From: Lachnospiraceae bacterium
GTDB taxonomy: Bacteria > Bacillota > Clostridia > Lachnospirales > Lachnospiraceae
DNA: 64,000 bases
Direction of reading: 5' to 3'
NCBI GenBank assembly: GCA_021770345.1
Contig: JAETRD010000006.1
Location: 1-64,000 of the forward strand
Positions within the stretch are counted from its first letter, which is position 1. Each line of letters starts with the position of its first letter. Made by a program: the position numbers and the translations under genes. Shown here one piece after another: positions 1-6,705 of this stretch. The notes below the pieces were generated by a model. That model was not told where the DNA came from. It did no database searches and saw only the letters and a program-made list of their open reading frames with translations.

Positions 1-120
1 TCGGTGATGGTGCCGGCAAACATTGCAACGGGCATTATCTATGAGAGCGCAATTACGGGAACCGCGTATTTTGGCGGCTTCCTGCAGGAAACGGATATTA
101 TCACATTAAAGCAAAAATAA
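1..120 (+). CDS. Phage structural protein, C-terminal fragment
   Basis: The window opens inside a reading frame (frame 1) that ends at TAA 118-120. Only the last 39 residues are visible, ending in LQETDIITLKQK. The frame lies 14 bases upstream of the tail-fibre gene on the same strand. A tail or baseplate structural role is therefore inferred from position only, since no motif is recognisable in this fragment. Confidence 0.6.
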   Translation, partial: SVMVPANIATGIIYESAITGTAYFGGFLQETDIITLKQK

Positions 121-134
121 AGGAGAGGAAAATT

Positions 135-1988
135 ATGGCATGGACGGGATTGACATTGACGGTGGATGGCAGGAATGCACTTATCCGGGCACAGGAGGAG
201 GGGAAATTGTGCATAAAATCGCTTGTGGTGGGTGACGGAGCTCCGCCGGCGAATTTCGGGACGCAGAAGGGGCTTGTGCACATGCTGTACGAGCTGACGG
301 ATTTAAAGATTGATATGACGGAGGACGGGTGCGCGCTGACGGCGGATTTTCCGGTGGTCGATTATGATTATTATTTTCGTGAAATCGGCGTCGTTGCCGT
401 GACGGAGGACGGCGAAAAGCTGTATGTCTATGATAACTGCGGAGACGACGCGCAGTACATTGTGTCGACGACGGGGGCAGAACGGACACAGAAGAGGATA
501 AGGCTTTATCTGACAATCAGCGATGTGGCGGATATCACGGTATCTGCTCCGAGCATTCTGTATGTCGCGTATGACGCGTATGAAAAAGATATCGAAGAAT
601 TGAACCAGAAGATTGATATAAAAGCACCTGCTGACAAGACGTTTTTAAGCCGTAGCATCTTTGCGGGGGACATCGACACCCTGCGCGGACCGGGGAAGTC
701 CGGATCTTACTGGGTGCAACCGGTTTCGTACGGCACAACATCCGCATCCGGCTCGATTCCTTTTGGTCCGGATAACTATTATGATCTGCATGTATTTGCG
801 AAAAACACGAGCGATGCCACGCAAATGGCAATATGCTTTGAAAGCAATGGTCGAAACGATGTCCGATACCGTATATACGCGAACGGGAAGTGGTACCCGT
901 GGAGTACACGGCTTGGGACAGCGAATATATCAGGCATAGGGGACGGGAGCGTGACCGGAGCAATCAGCGCGCACGCCGGTACGGCGGCATCTGCGACAGT
1001 CCCCGGTCACACGAAATTCGGAACAACCGCCGGGACTGCCTGTCAGGGCAACGACAGTCGCTTAAGTAATGCAAGGACACCGATCGCGCACGCATCTGCA
1101 GCAACCACATACGGTGTTGGCAACGCGTCAAACTACGGGCATGTGAAGCTGTCAGACACATATACAAGCTCCGTAGGTGCGTCAGCATCGGCAATCGGAG
1201 CCAGCCAAGCGGCACTCTATAATGCATATGATGTGTTAAATAAAAAGTTTGGCGGATACCTGTCGCTTACCGGCGGGACATTAAGTGGTGATATTTACTT
1301 AGCAAACGCAAAAAGCCTAAAAACTAAGACGACAATAGGGATAAACACCATATTAATTACGATGAATGATAAAAATAATATCCACATAGGTGATTACAAT
1401 GGTGCAAATTCGAGCCCCGTGTACTTACATGCATACGGCGCAACCTATAATTTTTTGGCCACATCGTTTATTTCCAGTTCTAACGGTCATATAGATCTCG
1501 GCGACTCCTCGCATCTCTGGAAGACCATACACGCCAAGACCGGCACCATCAACACCTCCGACCGCACGAAAAAACACGACATCCGCGCTATTTCGGAAGT
1601 GTATGAACGGCTGTTTCTCAGTCTGCAGCCGAAATCTTTTATGTTTGACGACGGAGACCGTGTGCATATCGGCGCCATTTCCCAGGACGTTGAAGATGCG
1701 ATGAAAGAACTTGGAATAGAGCCAGAACAATTCGCGGGATTCTGCAAGGACGTTCGATATGAATATACGGAGTTCAACGAGGAAGACGGAACGCCGGTCG
1801 AATCGTCAAAAGTCCCATGCAGAGACGAAAACGGTAATATTATATACGACTATGCGCTGCGCTATCAGGAATTTATCTTCTTGACCATTCACATGACACA
1901 GCGCTTGTGGGAAAAGACGGCTTTGCTTGAAAAAGAAAATCTTGCAATAAAAGACAAACTAAGAGCGTTAGAGAAAAAACTGAATTAA
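135..1988 (+). CDS. Phage tail fibre with C-terminal S74 peptidase/chaperone domain
   Basis: This 617-residue protein probably forms the receptor-contacting tail fibre or tail spike. Roughly the first 150 residues resemble the tail-attachment region of phage collar fibres. The middle (about 160-450) is rich in Gly, Ala, Ser and Thr, as in trimeric fibre shafts. The last 150 residues look like an S74 intramolecular chaperone: SDRTKKHDIR supplies the Ser-Asp dyad region, followed by FDDGDRVHIGAISQDVE and a terminal coiled coil (about 585-617). In the family this domain trimerises the fibre and then cuts itself off. AGGAGAGG lies 7 bases upstream of the ATG. A terminator follows, then the lysis genes. 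The family call is strong; host receptor specificity cannot be read. Confidence 0.88.
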   Translation: MAWTGLTLTVDGRNALIRAQEEGKLCIKSLVVGDGAPPANFGTQKGLVHMLYELTDLKIDMTEDGCALTADFPVVDYDYYFREIGVVAVTEDGEKLYVYDNCGDDAQYIVSTTGAERTQKRIRLYLTISDVADITVSAPSILYVAYDAYEKDIEELNQKIDIKAPADKTFLSRSIFAGDIDTLRGPGKSGSYWVQPVSYGTTSASGSIPFGPDNYYDLHVFAKNTSDATQMAICFESNGRNDVRYRIYANGKWYPWSTRLGTANISGIGDGSVTGAISAHAGTAASATVPGHTKFGTTAGTACQGNDSRLSNARTPIAHASAATTYGVGNASNYGHVKLSDTYTSSVGASASAIGASQAALYNAYDVLNKKFGGYLSLTGGTLSGDIYLANAKSLKTKTTIGINTILITMNDKNNIHIGDYNGANSSPVYLHAYGATYNFLATSFISSSNGHIDLGDSSHLWKTIHAKTGTINTSDRTKKHDIRAISEVYERLFLSLQPKSFMFDDGDRVHIGAISQDVEDAMKELGIEPEQFAGFCKDVRYEYTEFNEEDGTPVESSKVPCRDENGNIIYDYALRYQEFIFLTIHMTQRLWEKTALLEKENLAIKDKLRALEKKLN

Positions 1989-2010
1989 AATCAAATAGAC
2001 CAGAGCCATT

Positions 2011-2051
2011 GAGCCGAATGCATGACAGTTTATCATGCGTCCGGCTCTTTT
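2011..2051 (+). terminator. Terminator after tail-fibre gene
   Basis: An imperfect hairpin starts with GAGCCG at 2011 and closes with CGGCTC at 2042-2047; a TCATG/CATGA pairing inside extends the stem. A TTTT run follows. It lies 23 bases after the tail-fibre stop and separates the structural and lysis modules. Confidence 0.7.
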
Positions 2052-2090
2052 GCATAAAAAAGCCTACGGGCGGAAAGAGAGGAAAAGAAC

Positions 2091-2501
2091 ATGAAGGACT
2101 TTAATCAGATCAGCATCATCACGGGGATTGTCGGAGGGATAATCGCCAGATTTTTCGGGGGATGGGACGCGCTGCTGCGCACCATCGTATTTCTGGCGGT
2201 GCTGGACTACGCAACCGGAATCATCAAGGGGCTTTACACAAAAACGTTAAGCTCTGATATCGGTTTTAAAGGGCTGCTCAAAAAAATCGTAATGTTTATC
2301 GTGATCGCGGTGGCTTATGCCATACAGATACTGCTAAACGATGCAGTGGCACTCCGGGAAATCGTAATCATGTTTTACGTTTGCAATGAGGCGTTAAGCC
2401 TATTAGAAAATGCAGCAATGTTCGTCCCCGTGCCGGACCAATTGAAAGAAGTGCTGTTGCAGCTGCGGGAAAACGACAAAAAAGAAGAAAGCGAGGAATA
2501 A
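2091..2501 (+). CDS. Phage holin (toxin-secretion/phage-lysis holin family)
   Basis: This 136-residue membrane protein has about three hydrophobic segments (roughly 12-30, 32-50 and 65-85) and a charged C-terminus ending in KKEESEE. The motif LDYATGIIKGLYTKTLSSDI, followed by GFKGLLKK, is typical of the Firmicutes phage-lysis holin family. In the lytic cycle it would permeabilise the membrane so the endolysin can reach the peptidoglycan. GGAAAGAGAGG lies just upstream of the ATG. The endolysin gene starts 3 bases after its stop, so the two are almost certainly co-transcribed and translationally coupled. Confidence 0.9.
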   Translation: MKDFNQISIITGIVGGIIARFFGGWDALLRTIVFLAVLDYATGIIKGLYTKTLSSDIGFKGLLKKIVMFIVIAVAYAIQILLNDAVALREIVIMFYVCNEALSLLENAAMFVPVPDQLKEVLLQLRENDKKEESEE

Positions 2502-2504
2502 ACG

Positions 2505-3335
2505 ATGAGAATTAACGTACATGCAGGACACAATCCGGACGGAAAGACGGCGTGCGGCGCCGTCGGATTCCTGAAAGAATCCACCGAAGCGCGCAGAGTG
2601 AAGGACAAAGTGATTGCGTTGCTGACTGCACAGGGGCACACTGTATATGACTGTACTGTCGACAACGGCGCAAGCCAGGCGGACGTGCTTAATAAAATCG
2701 TGTCAAAATGCAACGCGCATGCCGCAGACCTTGACGTAAGCATCCATTTTAACAGCGGTGCAAACGATGCATCCGGCAACGGGAAAACGACCGGCACAGA
2801 AGTCCTCACATACTCATCCGGATCAAAAGCAAAACCTTACGCCCAGAATATCGCAAATGCGATTGCGGCGCTGGGTTTTAAAAACCGCGGTGTAAAATAT
2901 TCCTCTTCCTTATATGTATTGCGGAAAACCAAAGCGCCCGCCCTGCTGGTCGAATGCTGCTTTGTGGACGACAAGGACGACGCTGCGCTTTACAATGCCG
3001 ACAAAATGGCCGCGGCCATCGTAAAAGGCATCACAGGGCGAGCCTATGCGGGGCAGCCGGAGACTTACAAGGCCGGAACATGGTATACGGTACTGACGGA
3101 CATGCCGGCACGCAACGGGTATTATGGACAGTGCGGTAGATATGAGTATTTATCGGCTGCTTTAAAAAAGATTTGCCAAAATAAAGATGGATATGGGCAT
3201 TTAAAAGCCGGTACGATCATCTGTCCGACGGAGGTCAAGCAGTACGAGGACGGATCCGTATGGTTTAAGCTGGACGGGACGATCGCAGTATTGGCGGTCG
3301 AACCGGGAGGGACGGCGCACGTGAAAAAGGCTTGA
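2505..3335 (+). CDS. Phage endolysin, N-acetylmuramoyl-L-alanine amidase (Amidase_3)
   Basis: This 276-residue enzyme would cleave the amide bond between MurNAc and L-Ala in host peptidoglycan at lysis. The N-terminal 180 residues are an Amidase_3 zinc domain: VHAGHNPDG (His ligand), a Glu in ESTEARR, SIHFNSG (His ligand) and ALLVECCFVDD (catalytic Glu). Residues about 185-276 form a separate C-terminal module, probably wall binding, containing GTWYTVLTDMPARNGYYG. There is no signal peptide, as expected for a holin-dependent endolysin. It follows the holin by 3 bases. Confidence in the catalytic family is high; the binding-module assignment is inference. Confidence 0.93.
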   Translation: MRINVHAGHNPDGKTACGAVGFLKESTEARRVKDKVIALLTAQGHTVYDCTVDNGASQADVLNKIVSKCNAHAADLDVSIHFNSGANDASGNGKTTGTEVLTYSSGSKAKPYAQNIANAIAALGFKNRGVKYSSSLYVLRKTKAPALLVECCFVDDKDDAALYNADKMAAAIVKGITGRAYAGQPETYKAGTWYTVLTDMPARNGYYGQCGRYEYLSAALKKICQNKDGYGHLKAGTIICPTEVKQYEDGSVWFKLDGTIAVLAVEPGGTAHVKKA

Positions 3336-3363
3336 GAGGTGGCTAACCTCTGGAGATGAGAAG

Positions 3364-3386
3364 GGCGGCAGGGTTATTCTGCCGCC
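3364..3386 (+). terminator. Hairpin between convergent endolysin and small-gene transcripts
   Basis: GGCGGCAG (3364-3371) pairs with CTGCCGCC (3379-3386) around a 7-base loop. It sits 28 bases after the amidase stop, and the loop contains the stop of the reverse-strand gene ending at 3374. The following T-rich stretch on the plus strand is discontinuous, so termination is likely but not certain. Confidence 0.55.
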
Positions 3387-3556
3387 TGTTCCTGTATTTT
3401 TGGTATTTCGGTCACGCTCAAAATCTTATAATTTCCGTGTCTGTAACAATCGTGAAAATCTTTCCTAACCATACCCTCCGAACCATCTGAAAATATATCC
3501 ATTCCAACTTTGCCGGTTTTTTGATTTTGAAATACAACTGCATAACTTTTTATCAA
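3374..3556 (-). CDS. Small prophage protein of unknown function
   Basis: A 60-residue frame starts at TTG (3556-3554) and reads MIKSYAVVFQNQKTGKVGMD. The hydrophobic-then-polar N-terminus looks like a small beta-rich domain. No family is recognised with certainty. The start is poorly marked: AGGA lies almost against the TTG, and GGGAG is about 14 bases away. It follows the better-marked gene 3605-3844 by 48 bases on the same strand, so the two probably share a transcript that opposes the lysis module. Such reverse-strand small genes near the end of a prophage are often expressed from the lysogen. Confidence 0.5.
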   Translation of the reverse strand: MIKSYAVVFQNQKTGKVGMDIFSDGSEGMVRKDFHDCYRHGNYKILSVTEIPKIQEQAAE

Positions 3557-3604
3557 ATCCTACTCACTTTCTCCCGGCGTAACCCCGCCGGGTGGGCGGT
3601 GTGG

Positions 3605-3844
3605 TTAAAACTCGATGCAGCTGCCATCGGAAAATATAGCTGACGGCATCCAGTTACGGGAGACCTCAAATGGATCGAACGACGGTGTCGTAAACGTGAA
3701 TCCGCTTTTATAAAAGTGGTGTTCGCCGTCCGCGTAGAAAACCGCATCCCAGGAAACGGATTTGAGCGCATCCGAAAAGTGGTTGTGTGCTGGTGTGCTG
3801 ATTTCAAATGCGTCTTTGAGCGCGTAAAAAAGGTCAAGTTCCAT
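3605..3844 (-). CDS. Small prophage protein of unknown function
   Basis: A 79-residue acidic and aromatic protein starts MELDLFYALKDAFEIS and ends in FSDGSCIEF. The reverse-strand ATG is preceded by AGGAGG at a spacing of 9 bases, which is strong evidence of real translation. No conserved family is recognised. It is the first gene of a reverse-strand pair, and its promoter must lie in the AT-rich region 3845-3910, beside the repeated GTACGAATAT sites. Control by the Arc-type protein encoded at 4031 is therefore plausible but unproven. Confidence 0.65.
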   Translation of the reverse strand: MELDLFYALKDAFEISTPAHNHFSDALKSVSWDAVFYADGEHHFYKSGFTFTTPSFDPFEVSRNWMPSAIFSDGSCIEF

Positions 3845-3907
3845 AGCGCATACCTCCTGTTGTAAAAGGGTTTATAGTTTCATTTGATGAATTAAATATA
3901 ATATATT

Positions 3908-3984
3908 TGTACGTATATATCAATGCGCAACATATACAAATCGTACGAATATAAATTGTACATATTGCATAATTGTACGAATAT
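3908..3984. promoter_or_regulatory. Three spaced GTACG operator-like repeats
   Basis: TTGTACGTATAT (3908-3919), TCGTACGAATAT (3941-3952) and TTGTACGAATAT (3973-3984) recur at 32-33 base spacing, about three helical turns. They lie in the AT-rich divergent region between the reverse-strand small genes and the Arc-type gene. A fourth copy lies at 4218-4229. Repeated near-palindromic sites beside a ribbon-helix-helix gene suggest autoregulation. Confidence 0.6.
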
Positions 3985-4030
3985 ACAAATTATGATACTA
4001 TTATTTTCGAAAAGGGGGGGGTGTGAGGAT

Positions 4031-4213
4031 ATGGCTACCAGTGAAGCACAAGTAAGGGCAACGCTGAAATATAAGGCAAAAGCATATAAGCGAATTCCGC
4101 TGGATATGAAAATAGAGGAATACGAGGCATTGAAAGAATATACCGATAATACAGGGGAAAGCATAAACGGATTTATCCGGAGAATCATAAAAGAAAATAT
4201 AAAAAAGGCTTGA
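4031..4213 (+). CDS. Arc/CopG-type ribbon-helix-helix DNA-binding protein
   Basis: This 60-residue protein starts at ATG 4031. KAYKRIPLDMKIEEYEALKE followed by YTDNTGESINGFIRRIIKENI fits the ribbon-helix-helix fold: a short strand (RIPLDM), helix 1 and helix 2, as in phage Arc-like repressors. Such proteins bind as dimers to short repeated operators. Three operator-like repeats lie upstream (3908-3984) and a fourth lies just downstream (4218-4229), over the promoter of the next small gene. It probably represses its own promoter and those of neighbouring prophage genes. The start follows GTGAGGAT, which provides a modest ribosome site. Confidence 0.82.
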   Translation: MATSEAQVRATLKYKAKAYKRIPLDMKIEEYEALKEYTDNTGESINGFIRRIIKENIKKA

Positions 4214-4217
4214 AATA

Positions 4218-4237
4218 TTCGTACGAATATATTATAA
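4218..4237 (+). promoter_or_regulatory. Operator abutting a TATAAT box
   Basis: TCGTACGAATAT (4218-4229), the fourth copy of the GTACG repeat, is followed after two bases by TATAAT (4232-4237). This probable -10 box would drive the small gene at 4292. The arrangement predicts that the Arc-type protein encoded just upstream represses this promoter. Confidence 0.55.
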
Positions 4238-4291
4238 TAGTATTATCAGATTAAGGAAAGTAAGTCTGATGGATGGAAAGGAGAATATAAA

Positions 4292-4459
4292 ATGTTGGAG
4301 GTAATGGACGAAATGGCAATCAGTGAAAAGGAAATGAAGTTACTTATGAATTTCGTGAAAGACGATTTGAAAGAAGCAAGGGACAGCGAGGACGTAGAGA
4401 AGAAAAATAAAAAAATTGACAGAGTATTAGAACATATTCAACAGTATTTAGAGGATTAG
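4292..4459 (+). CDS. Small charged prophage protein, 55 residues
   Basis: An ATG at 4292 opens a 55-codon frame reading MLEVMDEMAISEKEMKLLMN and ending in VLEHIQQYLED. It is preceded by GGAAAGGAG about 8 bases away, which supports translation. The sequence is highly charged and predicted mostly helical. No family is recognised. It is the last gene before the prophage end and terminator, and its promoter carries an operator of the Arc type, so it is likely to be a regulated lysogeny or accessory product. Confidence 0.6.
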   Translation: MLEVMDEMAISEKEMKLLMNFVKDDLKEARDSEDVEKKNKKIDRVLEHIQQYLED

Positions 4460-4490
4460 ACGGAGAGCGGAACTTGCCACCACTCTTTTA

Positions 4491-4520
4491 AAAGGCCGGC
4501 AGAATATTGTACCGGCCTTT
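4491..4520 (+). terminator. Terminator at prophage right end
   Basis: AAAGGCCGG (4491-4499) pairs with CCGGCCTTT (4512-4520) around a 12-base loop. The hairpin ends exactly where recognisable chromosomal coding sequence (the M23 peptidase remnant) begins. It therefore marks the phage side of the junction. Confidence 0.7.
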
Positions 4521-5015
4521 CTACATATCATCCAAATCGGTACGCCGATCATTGCCGTAGAGTCCGGGCGCATCGAGGCGCTCGGCTGGAATCAGTACGG
4601 CGGCTGGCGCATCGGCATCCGCAGCTTTGACGGGAAACGCTATTATTACTACGCGCATCTGAGGCAGAATTACCCTTACCAGGAGAAGATGAAAGAGGGG
4701 GACGTCGTCACCGCGGGTGAGGTGATCGGCTACATGGGGCATACGGGTTACAGTGCGAAGGAAAACGTAAACAATATTGACCAGGTGCATCTTCACTTCG
4801 GGCTGCAGCTGATATTTGACGAGTCACAGAAGGAGGGAAACAACGAAATCTGGATTGACTGCTACAATCTGACAAAGTTTCTGTCCAAAAATCGCTCCGA
4901 AGTGTACAAAGTGGAGGGGACAAAGGAGTGGAAACGTGTGTTTGACATGAAGGAGGAGGCCGCGGAGAAGGCGAAAAAAGAAACAAAAAGCGAAACAGAG
5001 CGAAAAGGGAATTGA
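4521..5015 (+). pseudogene. 5'-truncated M23 (LytM-type) peptidase, interrupted by prophage
   Basis: From 4521 one frame encodes the C-terminal half of an M23 metallopeptidase: IGTPIIAVESGRIEALGWNQ, then YGGWRIGIRSFDGK, YYYYAHLR, a GDVVTAGEVIGYMGHTGYS stretch, and the zinc motif VHLHFGLQL. A charged tail follows (EEAAEKAKKETKSETERKGN). The N-terminal part, with signal or membrane anchor and the first zinc His/Asp motif, is missing. Immediately upstream lies the phage terminator and no start codon with a ribosome site. The simplest reading is that the prophage integrated within this gene, leaving the 5' part beyond the left edge. Family members hydrolyse peptidoglycan cross-bridges, several during sporulation. 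Excision would restore the gene if the att sites are in frame. Confidence 0.8.
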
Positions 5016-5089
5016 CATTTCAAACGAAAAGGCGCAAAATTTATATGGTATATCTGATATGAAATGTACAAAGGAAAGAAGGACGGGAC

Positions 5090-6487
5090 ATGGTGTTTAA
5101 ATCAAACAAAACGGAGCTGGTCAGGGCGGTCGCGCAACTTCAGGAGGCAGATTATACAAAGGAGCCGGAACTGGAAAAGATTTATCGGCGGATACTGAAA
5201 AGCAAAAAAGAGTTTGCGAATGTACTTGACAAAGATTTAAAGGCTGTGATGCAGATAAGCTCGCTGGATCTGGCATTAGAGCAGCATACCGAGCATCTGA
5301 AAAAGCTTTCGGAGCAGGTGGCATCGGCATCCTCGATCATATACGGGGCGTCCGTGGAGACCACCGGCGTAGCCGAGCGTGTCTCACACCAGCATGTGGA
5401 GCTGACGAATACGATTATCAGCGCGTCGGAGGAGAGCAGCGAGGTATACGGAAAGATCGAAGAGGGGCAGAGAGAGCTGACGGCAATCCGCGAAATGTCC
5501 GGGCAGACCATCCGGATGTCCGAGGAGATGAAGCGGGATATGGATAAACTCGAGGATGTGGTGACCCACATGAATGAAGTGATTGCGGGAATCAATTCCA
5601 TCTCATCCCAGACAAATCTGCTTGCGCTAAACGCCTCGATCGAGGCGGCGAGAGCGGGGGAAGCAGGCAGAGGTTTCGCCGTGGTGGCGGAGGAGATTCG
5701 GCAGCTGGCGGAGGAGACGCAGAAGCTGACCGGAGATATGGGGAAGTTTCTGGAGGCGATTAAGGGTGCCTCGGAGAAAAGCGTGTCGAGTGCCCAGAAT
5801 ACGATCACCGCTCTTGGGTCGATGACCGAGAAAATCGGCACCGTGTGGGAGCTTAACGAAGAAAATCAGAAAAACGTGTCAAAGATCAATGAGTCTATCA
5901 GTTCACTGGCCGCGGTCAGCGAGGAGATCAGCAGCTCCATGACGGAGATGGAGAATCAGACCGGAAACATACAGGAACAGTGTGAGAACTTAAAGGAAGA
6001 GGCCACTGAGATGCACGAGGTGACCGGAGCGCTGCACGAGGTGACGAAGCCGGTGGTAGAGGTGGAACATACGCTCGACGAGACCGCGAAAGCGTTGGGG
6101 AAGATGGCGGAGGACGCTTTTTTTGCGCTGGAGCGGAAGGAGTTTGCGAGACATATCGACAGTGCGATTTCGGCTCACAGGAACTGGCTTGGCAATCTGA
6201 AAGAGATGGTACATTCCCGCACCGTGATGCCGCTTCAGACGGATGCCACCAAATGCGGTTTCGGACATTTCTATTATTCGATGACACCGCAGATTCCGGA
6301 AGTGGAGACGATCTGGCGCGCAATCGAGGCAAAGCATAAAAAGTTCCACGGTTACGGGGCCGATGCGGTCAAAGCGCTGTTTCATGAGGACTATGCGAAG
6401 GCGGAGCAGATTTATGCGGATGCGGAGTCCTATTCGAAAGAGCTTTTGTCGGACCTCGAGGAGATTAAGAGAAAGACGCTGGCGTAA
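5090..6487 (+). CDS. Soluble methyl-accepting chemotaxis protein with CZB zinc-binding domain
   Basis: This 465-residue cytoplasmic receptor has no membrane segment. A long coiled-coil signalling domain covers about 60-330. Its hairpin tip (about 175-210) contains the near-invariant [19 protein letters not shown] and [18 protein letters not shown], which bind CheA/CheW. The C-terminal 120 residues fit a CZB (chemoreceptor zinc-binding) domain: [15 protein letters not shown] and [10 protein letters not shown] supply the expected His, Cys, His, His ligands. CZB domains sense zinc or reactive chlorine. The gene begins 74 bases after the M23 remnant and has GGAAAGAAGGACGG before its ATG. It implies a chemotaxis system elsewhere in the genome. 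Ligand identity is inference. Confidence 0.9.
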   Translation: MVFKSNKTELVRAVAQLQEADYTKEPELEKIYRRILKSKKEFANVLDKDLKAVMQISSLDLALEQHTEHLKKLSEQVASASSIIYGASVETTGVAERVSHQHVELTNTIISASEESSEVYGKIEEGQRELTAIREMSGQTIRMSEEMKRDMDKLEDVVTHMNEVIAGINSISSQTNLLALNASIEAARAGEAGRGFAVVAEEIRQLAEETQKLTGDMGKFLEAIKGASEKSVSSAQNTITALGSMTEKIGTVWELNEENQKNVSKINESISSLAAVSEEISSSMTEMENQTGNIQEQCENLKEEATEMHEVTGALHEVTKPVVEVEHTLDETAKALGKMAEDAFFALERKEFARHIDSAISAHRNWLGNLKEMVHSRTVMPLQTDATKCGFGHFYYSMTPQIPEVETIWRAIEAKHKKFHGYGADAVKALFHEDYAKAEQIYADAESYSKELLSDLEEIKRKTLA

Positions 6488-6550
6488 CTTTTTTGCGCTG
6501 CGGCCGGAGATATGACGTTTAAAAGCGACGGGAGAACTGTCCGGGCGGCA

Positions 6551-6618
6551 AAAGGGCTGTCGCACTTTACACAAATGATTACTGGCATGTAACATAAGTG
6601 TAAATGCGACAGCCCTTT
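6551..6618. repeat. Dispersed GGCTGTCGCA inverted repeat, copy 1
   Basis: AAAGGGCTGTCGCA (6551-6564) pairs with TGCGACAGCCCTTT (6605-6618). Inside it TTTACAC pairs with GTGTAAA, extending the stem to 21 pairs with one bulge. It lies between the chemoreceptor gene and the convergent typA gene and could terminate transcription. A shorter relative, inverted in orientation, is at 14891-14939 and shares AACATAAGT and AATGCGACAGCC, so this is a genomic repeat family rather than a unique terminator. Confidence 0.75.
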
Positions 6619-6705
6619 CGTGTCACATGGAACGATATGTCAGTGGATCAGGGTACACGCACCCTTTGACCACAGACGGGATCAGAAGTTGCAGGATTAT
6701 ATGCA

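Noticed and set aside
5012-5047. Promoter starting at TTGACA before the chemoreceptor
   Set aside because: TTGACA at 5012 has no good -10 at 16-18 bases (CAAAAT at best), and TATATG is 24 bases away, so I did not list it.
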